The notes under the pieces were generated by a model. The model searched no databases and was not told the origin of the DNA. It saw only the letters and a program-made list of their open reading frames with translations. A DNA stretch of 64,000 nucleotides from Acidimicrobiaceae bacterium (GTDB taxonomy: Bacteria; Actinomycetota; Acidimicrobiia; Acidimicrobiales; Ilumatobacteraceae): positions 124,001 through 188,000 of the forward strand of contig CANFGT010000002.1 of NCBI GenBank assembly GCA_947446815.1, written 5' to 3'. Each line of letters starts with the position of its first letter. Positions within the stretch are counted from its first letter, which is position 1. Below, in pieces: positions 34,556 to 42,307 of the stretch. The translations under genes and the position numbers were made by a program.

Positions 34556-36117
34556 CAGGCGGCGCCTTCCGTGTTGAGACCGGCCATTGCTGCACCGACT
34601 GTGGCGAGCTGTGCAGCTTCACCTTTTGTTTCATGGACAATTGCTCCGCGATAGAGCACAAGAATTCGATCGGCCAGCGACATGATTTCATCGAGGTCTT
34701 CTGAAATAAGAAGGATGGCTTGTCCAGCGCTACGCGCATCATCGAGAAGTCGACGTACGGTTTCAATCGCACCAACGTCGAGTCCGCGAGTTGGCGAGCA
34801 CACAACAAGCAACTTGGTTGCTGCACGACCACCAGAGAGCTCACGTGCAAGAAGAACCTTTTGTGCGTTTCCGCCAGACAACTTGCGCGCAACATGATCT
34901 GCATCATTTGCTTTGATTTCAAATTGCTCAATGAGACGATTTGCTTCGGGTCGAACTGATGCTCGATCAACAACGATGTGACGATCACGTGTAAGCAACA
35001 GATTGTCGAGAATCGACATGGAAGGCACAAGACCCATTCCCAAACGATCCTCGGGAACGTATGCGAGTCCATGTTCACGAGCAGCAATTGGGCCGCGATC
35101 GGTTGTCATGTTGCCACCAATTGAGATTGTCCCTGTGGTGGGCGAGATAAGACCAGCAATAGTGTCGGCAAGTTCACGTTGTCCGTTACCTGCAACACCT
35201 GCAATGCCGACCATCTCGCCTTCGTGCACATTGAAGGTGATGTGCGACAAGATGTCGACGCCTTCAGACTTCAATGACACTTCGCGGATCTGAAGAACTT
35301 CATGTCCTGTGGCGTGTGAAGCACGTTGAGTCGACAAGTTGATGTCGCGGCCCACCATCAGGCGTGCAAGTTCTTTGGTATCGGTGGAGCCACGACCAGA
35401 AACATGGCCAGTGACTCGGCCGCCGCGCAACACAGTGACGCGATCGGAAATCTCCACTACTTCGCCCAGCTTGTGGCTGATGAAAACAATTGACTTGCCG
35501 GCTGCTGTCATCGCATGAACATTTTCGAACAACTTTTCAACTTCTGCGGGTACAAGAACTGCAGTGGGTTCGTCGAGGAGGAGAATTTCAGCGCCTTGAT
35601 AAAGGGCTTTCACGATTTCAACGCGTTGACGCTGACCAACCGACAGGTCGCCGACGATTGCGCTTGGATCGATGGGCAAGCCGTATGACTCTGCAACGGC
35701 TGCAACTTTTTCATCGATGGACTTGCGGTTGAGAGTGAAAGAAAGATTGCGACTGCCGAGAACAACATTCTCTGCGACAGAGAAGCGTTCAACAAGGCGG
35801 AAGTGCTGATGCACCATCGCGATGCCGTGTTGCAGACCTGCGCGCGGAGATGACAACGAGATTTGTTGACCATTGCGCAGCAAGTATCCGCTGTCTGGTT
35901 GGTAGAGACCGCAGAGCATGGCGGCCAAGGTGCTCTTACCTGCACCGTTTTCTCCGAGGAGAGTGTGTACTTCACCAGTGCGTACATCGAAATCGACAGA
36001 GTCGTTTGCGAGAACGCCGGGGAAGCGCTTTGTAATTGAATGTGCTGAGAGTGCGATAGGGGCCGCATCACCTGAGTGATGCGGCCCCTTCACGACCTCG
36101 TGAGAGGTATTAGTCAT
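34555..36117 (-). CDS. Nucleoside-type ABC importer ATPase with two NBDs (NupO/YufO family)
   Basis: 520 residues containing two ABC modules. The first has Walker A GENGAGKSTL, signature LSVGQRQRVEIVKAL and Walker B ILLLDEPTAVL; the second has VAGNGQREL in place of a normal Walker A, YVPEDRLGMGLV, and signature KLSGGNAQKVLLAREL, as in RbsA-like ATPases. ATG at 36117 is the only plausible start, which places a perfect 13-base hairpin (36059-36088) within codons about 10-20. The gene follows the binding-protein stop by eight bases. Confidence 0.92.
   Translation of the reverse strand: MTNTSHEVVKGPHHSGDAAPIALSAHSITKRFPGVLANDSVDFDVRTGEVHTLLGENGAGKSTLAAMLCGLYQPDSGYLLRNGQQISLSSPRAGLQHGIAMVHQHFRLVERFSVAENVVLGSRNLSFTLNRKSIDEKVAAVAESYGLPIDPSAIVGDLSVGQRQRVEIVKALYQGAEILLLDEPTAVLVPAEVEKLFENVHAMTAAGKSIVFISHKLGEVVEISDRVTVLRGGRVTGHVSGRGSTDTKELARLMVGRDINLSTQRASHATGHEVLQIREVSLKSEGVDILSHITFNVHEGEMVGIAGVAGNGQRELADTIAGLISPTTGTISIGGNMTTDRGPIAAREHGLAYVPEDRLGMGLVPSMSILDNLLLTRDRHIVVDRASVRPEANRLIEQFEIKANDADHVARKLSGGNAQKVLLARELSGGRAATKLLVVCSPTRGLDVGAIETVRRLLDDARSAGQAILLISEDLDEIMSLADRILVLYRGAIVHETKGEAAQLATVGAAMAGLNTEGAA
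36059..36088. promoter_or_regulatory. Perfect 13-bp hairpin inside the 5' end of the importer ATPase gene
   Basis: GGGGCCGCATCAC (36059-36071) and GTGATGCGGCCCC (36076-36088) pair without mismatch around a four-base loop. It lies about 30-60 bases into the ATPase coding region and about 40 bases after the binding-protein stop. A structure of this kind between a binding-protein gene and its transporter genes can protect the upstream mRNA and lower downstream expression. No U tract follows on the minus strand. Confidence 0.7.
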
Positions 36118-36125
36118 TGGTGAAA

Positions 36126-37280
36126 TCAGCCCTTAGCGGAACCGACAACTCCTTCAACGAAGAAGTCCATGCTGAGGAGTGCGCCGAGTTCGGCCTTCTC
36201 GCCAGCCTTCAACCAAGGCTTGCCATCTTGCTTGTTGATGGCGCCGGTGAATGGAGCGAAGGAACCATCGATAATGGCTGCCTTCTTCTCTTCGATGAGC
36301 GACTGTGTTGCAGCGTCAACTGACTTACCGAATGATGCAAGTGTGACCATTCCGTCTTTCATGTTGCCGTATGCCTCGTCTGCTGGGCAGTTACCTGCAG
36401 CAACAGCCTTTGCGGTCTTGATGTAGAAAGGACCCCAGTTCCATGTTGGAGCGGTGAGCCATGCATCAGGTGCTGCTTCCTTCACATCGGAGTTGTAACC
36501 AACCCACTTCGCACCCTTTGCCTGTGCAGCAACACCGGCTGCTGTGGTGTCTTGATGCTGTGCAAGAACGTCAACGCCGGAATCAAGAAGTGACTCTGCA
36601 GCCTGCTTCTCGATGGTTGGGTCGAACCATGTCTTTGTCCATGTGACCTGAACTGTTGCATCTGGGTTCACTGAACGCACACCGAGTGTGAATGCATTGA
36701 TTCCGCGAAGAACTTCAGGAATTGGGAATGCAGCGACGTAACCGATCTTGCCATTCTTTGTTGCCTTGCCAGCTGCGATACCGGAGAGGTAACGAGCTTC
36801 TTCAGCTGCACCAAAGTATGTGCCGAGGTTTGTTGGGAGTGCAGGGAAATCTGCGTACTCGCCGCCACCGGCCTTGGTGAGAAGGAACTTCGCGCCTGTT
36901 GCCCACTGGAAGCAAGCTTCAGGATGCTTTGCAGCAACGCGTGCCATTGGCGCGCCGTAACCGAAAGATGTTGCGAAAATAAGTTGGTATCCGTCAGCAG
37001 CAAGCTGCTCGAAGACTGCTTCTGATGTTGCGTCGTCCTTGACGTTCTCAACACGCTTCACTTCTACTCCGAGCTCTTGCTCGAGTTGAAGGATGCCCTG
37101 CTCGTGCTGGTATGTCCAGCCCTTGTCGGTTGGAACACCGATGTAAACAACTGCAACCTTGACGTCTGTCTTTGCTGCAGGTGCTGATGTTGTGTCTGAT
37201 GCCGAATCACTTCCGCCGCATGCTGCGACGATAAGTGAAGCTGCGGCTGCCGCTGCGGCAAGCTTCCAGAACTTCTTCAT
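36126..37280 (-). CDS. BMP-family substrate-binding lipoprotein (BmpA/NupN-like)
   Basis: 384 residues. Lipoprotein signal MKKFWKLAAAAAAASLIVAAC with lipobox VAAC and lipidated C21, then a periplasmic-binding fold of the BMP family with VYIGVPTDKGWTYQHEQGI and FATSFGYGAPMARVAAKHPE. It captures the ligand outside and delivers it to the downstream permeases. The start at 37280 is fixed by AGGAG eight bases upstream; an open 27-residue extension would spoil the signal peptide. First gene of the operon. Confidence 0.93.
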   Translation of the reverse strand: MKKFWKLAAAAAAASLIVAACGGSDSASDTTSAPAAKTDVKVAVVYIGVPTDKGWTYQHEQGILQLEQELGVEVKRVENVKDDATSEAVFEQLAADGYQLIFATSFGYGAPMARVAAKHPEACFQWATGAKFLLTKAGGGEYADFPALPTNLGTYFGAAEEARYLSGIAAGKATKNGKIGYVAAFPIPEVLRGINAFTLGVRSVNPDATVQVTWTKTWFDPTIEKQAAESLLDSGVDVLAQHQDTTAAGVAAQAKGAKWVGYNSDVKEAAPDAWLTAPTWNWGPFYIKTAKAVAAGNCPADEAYGNMKDGMVTLASFGKSVDAATQSLIEEKKAAIIDGSFAPFTGAINKQDGKPWLKAGEKAELGALLSMDFFVEGVVGSAKG

Positions 37281-37413
37281 GTGTTGATCTCCTGATCCAC
37301 GGCACCACCGTCGGTACCGAACAGGAAAAACCTTAGTCGGCTGAATAAGCCCACAAATCATGGGCAGAAATGAAGCAACGGAGCCATTAGATGGGGATTC
37401 GGCCTAGCCGAAG

Positions 37414-37441
37414 TTTGGGTCTCCCTGTGCGGGGGTACACT
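37414..37441 (+). promoter_or_regulatory. Candidate promoter of tRNA-Ser(GCU)
   Basis: TTTGGG at 37414-37419 and TACACT at 37436-37441, 16-base spacer, ending 12 bases before the mature tRNA. It may also drive the LysM gene that follows the tRNA by one base. Confidence 0.45.
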
Positions 37442-37453
37442 CATTTTCTCCCA

Positions 37454-37545
37454 GGAGAGGTGCCAGAGTGGCCGAATGGGGCGCCCTGCTAAGGCGTTGT
37501 CCGTCTTAAAGCGGACCGTGGGTTCAAATCCCACCCTCTCCGCCA
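37454..37545 (+). tRNA. tRNA-Ser (anticodon GCU)
   Basis: 92-base class II tRNA: acceptor GGAGAGG (37454-37460) with CCTCTCC (37535-37541), discriminator G and encoded CCA. The anticodon loop CTGCTAA reads GCT; long variable arm; T arm GGGTTCAAATCCC. One base separates the CCA end from the ATG of the next gene. Confidence 0.96.
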
Positions 37546-37546
37546 T

Positions 37547-38125
37547 ATGAGTTTGCCCCGCAGACTTCTGGCAGTCGTTCTGACTGTTGGTGCCCTGGTT
37601 GCCAGCGCGCCGTCCCCGGTAGGGGCAAAAGTGGCGACCGGTTGCGTCAAGACGTACGAGGTCAAACCCAATGATTCTTGGAGTCGAATCGCCGACAAGG
37701 TGCATGTTCCCATGCAGTTATTGCTAAAAGTCAACAAATCGGGCACAAAAACACTGATTTTGATCGGGGATGTCATCTGTTTGCCTCGGGCAGCGGTGAC
37801 ACAAGCATCGCCTGGCTCAGGTCTGAAATTGAACCCTCCCGCCAAGCGCTACACGGCGCATCAATCTGCAGCGATTATTAAAGAGGTATTCCCCGATGAT
37901 CTCGAGCAGAGGGCCATTGCGATTGCCAAGCGGGAAACTCATCTCAATCCGGCTGCCTGGAATAGCTGCTGTGTGGGCCTTTTTCAGATGAAGTGGGAGA
38001 GCCATAAGAAATGGCTTCAGGCCATGGGAATCGGGTCGGCCCAGGAGATGTTGGACCCGTACGTTGCATCACGTGCGGCGTTACAGCTCTATCGCCGGTC
38101 AAACGGCTGGAGTCCTTGGGAATAA
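37547..38125 (+). CDS. Secreted LysM / lysozyme-like (transglycosylase) protein
   Basis: 192 residues. A signal peptide (LLAVVLTVGALVASAPSPVGA) is followed by a LysM domain at about 38-82 (YEVKPNDSWSRIADKVHVPM), then a linker and a lysozyme-like domain with IAIAKRETHLNPAAWN (candidate catalytic Glu), CCVGLFQMKW, and ALQLYRRSNGWSPW. This is the small resuscitation or transglycosylase-like type that trims peptidoglycan. The ATG lies one base after the tRNA-Ser CCA, with no ribosome site, so the mRNA is probably made by tRNA 3' processing or is leaderless. Confidence 0.87.
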   Translation: MSLPRRLLAVVLTVGALVASAPSPVGAKVATGCVKTYEVKPNDSWSRIADKVHVPMQLLLKVNKSGTKTLILIGDVICLPRAAVTQASPGSGLKLNPPAKRYTAHQSAAIIKEVFPDDLEQRAIAIAKRETHLNPAAWNSCCVGLFQMKWESHKKWLQAMGIGSAQEMLDPYVASRAALQLYRRSNGWSPWE

Positions 38126-38190
38126 AGGCTTTCAGCCGCGCAGTGAGTGGATTTACGAGGAACCGATAACATTCCAAGTCCACATATTTT

Positions 38191-38266
38191 GCGCTCGTAG
38201 CTTAATGGATAGAGCATCTGACTACGGATCAGAAGGTTGTAGGTTCAAGTCCTGCCGAGCGCGCCA
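38191..38266 (+). tRNA. tRNA-Arg (anticodon ACG)
   Basis: 76-base tRNA: acceptor GCGCTCG (38191-38197) with CGAGCGC (38256-38262), G and encoded CCA. The anticodon stem-loop TCTGA-CTACGGA-TCAGA gives ACG, read as ICG after deamination. T arm AGGTTCAAGTCCT. A terminator follows six bases later. Confidence 0.96.
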
Positions 38267-38272
38267 GTTACG

Positions 38273-38302
38273 AAAATCCCCCTGTTTTTGCAGGGGGATT
38301 TT
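38273..38302. terminator. Bidirectional rho-independent terminator after tRNA-Arg
   Basis: AAAATCCCCCTG (38273-38284) pairs with CAGGGGGATTTT (38291-38302) around a TTTTTG loop, with flanking A/T runs. It ends one base before the stop codon of the convergent SDR gene and should terminate both. Confidence 0.88.
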
Positions 38303-38303
38303 G

Positions 38304-39275
38304 TTATTTCCGTGGCGAAATATCGGGGCTGATTTCATCCAGTACACGCAAGGTGCGGCGCGGCGGAACGCTGTTGCTCACGACGCCACCGGGGAAGAAC
38401 GCGTTGGTGTCCACACGTTGCTCTGCTTCCATGAACACTTCAGCCAAATCCTCTGGAGTCCATGCACCCGTTGTTGACCAATCTTGTTCCACTTGAAATG
38501 GTCGATAGATCGCAACGTCGGGGCCTTCGATGGCGAACACTCTTCCGGTGAAGCGACACAGTTCGCTCGCGAGATACGCAACAAGTGGTGCGTTGTGTTC
38601 TGGTGCGTGACGATCGAAGCCCTCTGTCTCGGGCATCATCGCAAGTACCCCAGGAGATTCCTGCACCATTCGCGTGCGTGCAGCGGGAGCTAATGCATTG
38701 ACACGAACTCCTAACGACCCAAGTTCTTGCGCATGACTGACTGTGAGCGCGGCAATGGCGGACTTCACTGCTGCATAGACACCACCACCAATAGTTGGGT
38801 GCAGTCCGACAGCAGATGTGGTGTTGACGATGGCACGATACGGCGCAGGTCCGACTTCACTCCAATACGCCGCGGCAAAGTGGCTTGTTGCCAATGTTCC
38901 TTTGAGATGAATATCAAGATGACTCGTTACATCTTCTTCTGAGAGATTCACCAATGATGATGGGCGATTATTGCCCGCATTGTTGACGACGATGTCGAGA
39001 TGCCCGAAATTCTTCACAGCTGTCTCGATAATGGACTCGGCACCACTCCATTCCGCAACGCTTGCGTAGTTGGCAACTGCAATGCCACCGCGGGCGATAA
39101 TTTCTTGCACCACGATGTCGGCTGACTTCTCTCCCACATGTTGACCGAGAACATTGGCGCCATAGTCATTCACAACAACGGATGCGCCCGATGCGGCAAG
39201 TAGGTAGGCGTACTCGCGGCCTAAACCACTACCCGCCCCAGTAACGACAGCAACTTTTCCACTGAATAAACCCAT
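38304..39275 (-). CDS. Short-chain dehydrogenase/reductase
   Basis: 323 residues. Classical SDR: VVTGAGSGLGREYAYLLAAS cofactor loop, NDYGAN, NNAGNNRP, catalytic Ser in NTTSAVG and YAAVK for Tyr and Lys. The GREYA form and the VVNDYG that follows resemble the 3-hydroxyacyl-CoA dehydrogenase domain of peroxisomal-type multifunctional enzyme 2, hinting at a fatty-acid or steroid substrate. A 60-residue C-terminal extension is present. Lone gene between a terminator and a divergent membrane protein. Confidence 0.87.
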   Translation of the reverse strand: MGLFSGKVAVVTGAGSGLGREYAYLLAASGASVVVNDYGANVLGQHVGEKSADIVVQEIIARGGIAVANYASVAEWSGAESIIETAVKNFGHLDIVVNNAGNNRPSSLVNLSEEDVTSHLDIHLKGTLATSHFAAAYWSEVGPAPYRAIVNTTSAVGLHPTIGGGVYAAVKSAIAALTVSHAQELGSLGVRVNALAPAARTRMVQESPGVLAMMPETEGFDRHAPEHNAPLVAYLASELCRFTGRVFAIEGPDVAIYRPFQVEQDWSTTGAWTPEDLAEVFMEAEQRVDTNAFFPGGVVSNSVPPRRTLRVLDEISPDISPRK

Positions 39276-39332
39276 GATTCATTCACCGTAGTCGTTCATA
39301 GAGTTCGTGAATACACGCAGCGTTACGCCAAA

Positions 39333-39902
39333 ATGGTGTTCATGAGTGACGGCAAAGAGCGCACATTCTTACGGCTATTCCTTTTACTTGCAGGTTTCAT
39401 GTTGTTGCTCCCGACAGCAGCTCATGCAAGTGCAGGGGATTTGAACTGCCCCGATTTCGGGACGCGTGAGCGTGCGCAGCATGAATATCTCAAAAACAGC
39501 ACGGACATCTACCACCTAGATGGGGACAACGATGGTCGTGTGTGTGAATGGAATGGCAGCACTGGCTGGTGGGGTTGGCCGCTTGGAAGCATTGCGTTGG
39601 TTGCAGGTCGTTTCATCTCTCGGCGCAAGAAGGCCGATCATCGCGTTGTCGCCGGCATTGAAGGCGTGTGGCACAACTATGTGTTTCACGAAGATGGTGA
39701 TGCAGACACCGTGATTGATTGGCGCGGTGCTCTGCTGTTAATTGGCGGCGCAATTGCGCTTCCTCTTGTGCAGATCATGCGTGACTATGTGTTGCCACGG
39801 TCATTCACGCCGCTCTCTATCAATCTGCTCGTCGCACTACTTCTCGGTATCTGTTCATTCGCAGTGACGTGGAAGACAAACAAGATCGACCAATACCGCT
39901 AG
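39333..39902 (+). CDS. Secreted/membrane protein with excalibur calcium-binding domain
   Basis: 189 residues. A signal peptide (FLLLAGFMLLLPTAAHASA) is followed by an excalibur motif: LNCPDFGTRERAQHEYLK and the DGDNDGRVCE calcium loop with paired cysteines. Further on are a membrane-like stretch near 85, a linker, and two strong helices near 130-180. ATG at 39342 is an equally possible start. Function unknown; excalibur domains occur in extracellular nucleases and surface proteins. Convergent with tetR. Confidence 0.8.
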   Translation: MVFMSDGKERTFLRLFLLLAGFMLLLPTAAHASAGDLNCPDFGTRERAQHEYLKNSTDIYHLDGDNDGRVCEWNGSTGWWGWPLGSIALVAGRFISRRKKADHRVVAGIEGVWHNYVFHEDGDADTVIDWRGALLLIGGAIALPLVQIMRDYVLPRSFTPLSINLLVALLLGICSFAVTWKTNKIDQYR

Positions 39903-39907
39903 AGGAC

Positions 39908-40480
39908 TTATTTCTCGAGAGATTCGATGCCGCGGCAGAAGAGCTCGACCAAATTATTGAGCCCCTCATCAATTGCTTGAGGTTCAGGATGACCGTGATC
40001 TTTTTCGAGAACACAAAACCCGTGCAATGCACTGCGAAGCGATCGAGCGCAGTGTGCGCGCACATCATCGGTTAGTGCGTAGCCATCCAGAGCATTGGTC
40101 AAGGTGACGACCACGCGGGCAAGCGACGCTTCGATATCTACATCCCCGACTGATGGCACGCGGTCAGTGGCGCTGTAGAGACCAGGGTGTTCCCGTACAA
40201 AGCGTTGCCATGCGCGTGCAACGGCAAGAACTGTTTCATCTCGCTTTGTTTCCGCGATTGCATCAGTTAAATACTGAACTAATTCATCACGACCACGAAG
40301 CGAAAGCAACATCCACAACTCTTCAATACCTGACACATGTCGATACAAAGCAGGCTGTTTGACTCCAGCATCATTTGCAATGCGCTGCAGTGTTACTGCA
40401 TCAATGCCTTCTGCATCAGCGATGGCAGCAGCCATCTCCACTACGAGTGTGCGATTCAGGCGTTGACGAGTCGTTGACAT
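39908..40480 (-). CDS. TetR-family transcriptional regulator
   Basis: 190 residues. N-terminal helix-turn-helix at about residues 28-50 (TLQRIANDAGVKQPALYRHV) and a C-terminal ligand domain of the WHG type (ALHGFCVLEKDHG). It is the last gene of the yeiH-LLM-amidotransferase run, overlapping the amidotransferase stop (TGATG). The obvious candidate target is the inverted repeat at 43335-43349 before yeiH, which would make the operon autoregulated. Confidence 0.88.
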   Translation of the reverse strand: MSTTRQRLNRTLVVEMAAAIADAEGIDAVTLQRIANDAGVKQPALYRHVSGIEELWMLLSLRGRDELVQYLTDAIAETKRDETVLAVARAWQRFVREHPGLYSATDRVPSVGDVDIEASLARVVVTLTNALDGYALTDDVRAHCARSLRSALHGFCVLEKDHGHPEPQAIDEGLNNLVELFCRGIESLEK

Positions 40481-41178
40481 CAGAATTGATGAAAGAAGTT
40501 TGAGATCCAGCCTGCAATGCGCTCTTGCTGCAGTGGCTCGGTCAATGTTGCGCGTGCTGCATTGGCTTTCTCTTCACCAAACAATGTAAGACGTGTTGCC
40601 AACAAACTGTCGGCAAGTGCTGGCGTAAATTCAGGATGAATTTGCAATGTCCACGCACGATCACCAATCAGCATCCCGCCGATGGGACAGTAGTCAGACT
40701 GCGCCAGTAAGCGAGCGCTATCGGGCAACGATTGCACTTGGTCTTGATGGCTTGCAGCCAAAACAATGTCATCTGTTGAATCCATCCACGGTTGTGGAGC
40801 GACAACTTCGTAGTGCTTTGCACCAATGCCCCAGCCGTAATCGGCCTTGGCCACAGTTGCACCCAATGCTTGCGCCATGAGTTGGTGCCCAAAACAAATG
40901 CCAACGTAGGGAGATTCCTTCGCCACCATGTCGCGCAGCAGCTGCTCAACATCACGCAACCATGCATGGTCGTCGTAGACACTGAGACGACTTGGTGAAC
41001 ACATCCATCCATCTTGTTCGTTCAATGAGTCAGGCATCTGCCCTTCATCGCATCGATACGTGGTGAGCTCGATTCCCTTGGGCGCCAAGATGTCGGCGTA
41101 CAACTCGGGATAATCGCCGCCAACATGCAAACTGCCGGCATCAATATGGCCGACGAGTAGAAGACCAATCTTTTTCAT
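40480..41178 (-). CDS. Class I glutamine amidotransferase (GMP synthase-like)
   Basis: 232 residues. Nucleophile elbow GICFGHQLMAQALG with Cys95, and the HPEF pair supplying the His and Glu of the triad. A stand-alone GATase1 domain such as this acts on glutamine or on gamma-glutamyl compounds. It overlaps the LLM gene by four bases, so the two probably act on one compound. Substrate unknown. Confidence 0.85.
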   Translation of the reverse strand: MKKIGLLLVGHIDAGSLHVGGDYPELYADILAPKGIELTTYRCDEGQMPDSLNEQDGWMCSPSRLSVYDDHAWLRDVEQLLRDMVAKESPYVGICFGHQLMAQALGATVAKADYGWGIGAKHYEVVAPQPWMDSTDDIVLAASHQDQVQSLPDSARLLAQSDYCPIGGMLIGDRAWTLQIHPEFTPALADSLLATRLTLFGEEKANAARATLTEPLQQERIAGWISNFFHQF

Positions 41179-42281
41179 CGGAAAGAGAACACTTTGGTTG
41201 GGCCACCTTCAAGTGCCGGCAAGTAACCACGTTCACGCAAGATTGGCATCACACCTTCGCCAAACCAATACGCCTCTTCGAGATGCGGGTAGCCAGACAT
41301 GATGAATGCATCAATTCCAAGATTGTGATATTCCACAATGCGGTCTGCAACTTCTTCGTAGTTACCAACAAGGGCAGTGCCAACACCACCACGAACAAGA
41401 CCGATACCTGCCCAGACGTTCGGATAGATCTCCAACTTGTTGACATCGCCACCGTGCAAGTCGAACTGACGGCGCTGACCAACTGATTGAGTGCTGAGGA
41501 AGTCCGCCCGAGCCTTTTCGATGGCATCGGGGGCCATGGAATTCAAGATGCCATCAGCAACGGCCCACGCTTCTTCGCTGGTCGGGCGTGCAATGGTGTG
41601 GAAGCGAATACCAAAGCGCATTGTGCGACCAATCGCTGCTGCCTTTGCTGCAACACGTTCGTGGCGTTCTTTGATTGCCTCAGGAGTTTCTCCCCACGAC
41701 AAGTACAAGTCCACATTCTCTGCAGCAACATTTTCAGCTGCTTCGCTCGCACCTCCGAAGTAAATCGGTGGAACGGGGTTCGGCACATCACGTGTTGTTG
41801 CTTCAGTGACATCAAAGAACTTGCCCTTGAAGGTAAAAGGTTCACCAGACCAAGCGCCACGCATGACCTTGATGAATTCGCCGGTGCGTTCGTAGCGAGT
41901 TTCCTTGTCTTCAGTAACGCCAAAGCGGAGAAGCTCTGCTTGTTCGGCTCCCGTCACAATGTTCACCAAGCAACGACCATTGGACATGCGCTGCATGGTG
42001 CTGGCCATTTGTGCAGCCAGTGTTGGGGTGAGAAGCGCAGGGCGAAACGCCACAAGAAATTTGATGCGCTTCGTTAACGGAATGATGGACGAAGTTGCGA
42101 GCCATGCATCTTCACAACCAGTGCCACACGGAGTAAGAAGTGCTTCAAAGCCCAAGTCCTCACACGCACGCGCAATTTGTGCAAGGTATTCATGGCTGGG
42201 GGCTCGGTTGACAGAATTCTCATCGGGGAGGACATCGCGTGAGTCACCACCAGTGGGCAGGAACCAATTCATTTCGATCAT
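41175..42281 (-). CDS. LLM-class flavin-dependent monooxygenase (SsuD-like)
   Basis: 368 residues, bacterial-luciferase fold. Close to alkanesulfonate or dimethylsulfone monooxygenases: MNWFLPTGGDSRDV, FEALLTPCGTGCEDAW, FLVAFRPALLTPTLAAQMA and RCLVNIVTGAE are family signatures. These enzymes use FMNH2 and O2 to break carbon-sulfur bonds and release sulfite. The start at 42281 has AAAGGA upstream; an open extension would overlap yeiH. No flavin reductase is encoded in the operon. Confidence 0.9.
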   Translation of the reverse strand: MIEMNWFLPTGGDSRDVLPDENSVNRAPSHEYLAQIARACEDLGFEALLTPCGTGCEDAWLATSSIIPLTKRIKFLVAFRPALLTPTLAAQMASTMQRMSNGRCLVNIVTGAEQAELLRFGVTEDKETRYERTGEFIKVMRGAWSGEPFTFKGKFFDVTEATTRDVPNPVPPIYFGGASEAAENVAAENVDLYLSWGETPEAIKERHERVAAKAAAIGRTMRFGIRFHTIARPTSEEAWAVADGILNSMAPDAIEKARADFLSTQSVGQRRQFDLHGGDVNKLEIYPNVWAGIGLVRGGVGTALVGNYEEVADRIVEYHNLGIDAFIMSGYPHLEEAYWFGEGVMPILRERGYLPALEGGPTKVFSFR

Positions 42282-42307
42282 TGTGTTTTCCTTTGTTACG
42301 TATTGCT

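Noticed and set aside
37281-37453. Purine riboswitch or other leader upstream of the BMP-type importer
   Set aside because: I could not find conserved aptamer stems or core bases in the 170-base leader; only an ordinary promoter region seems present.
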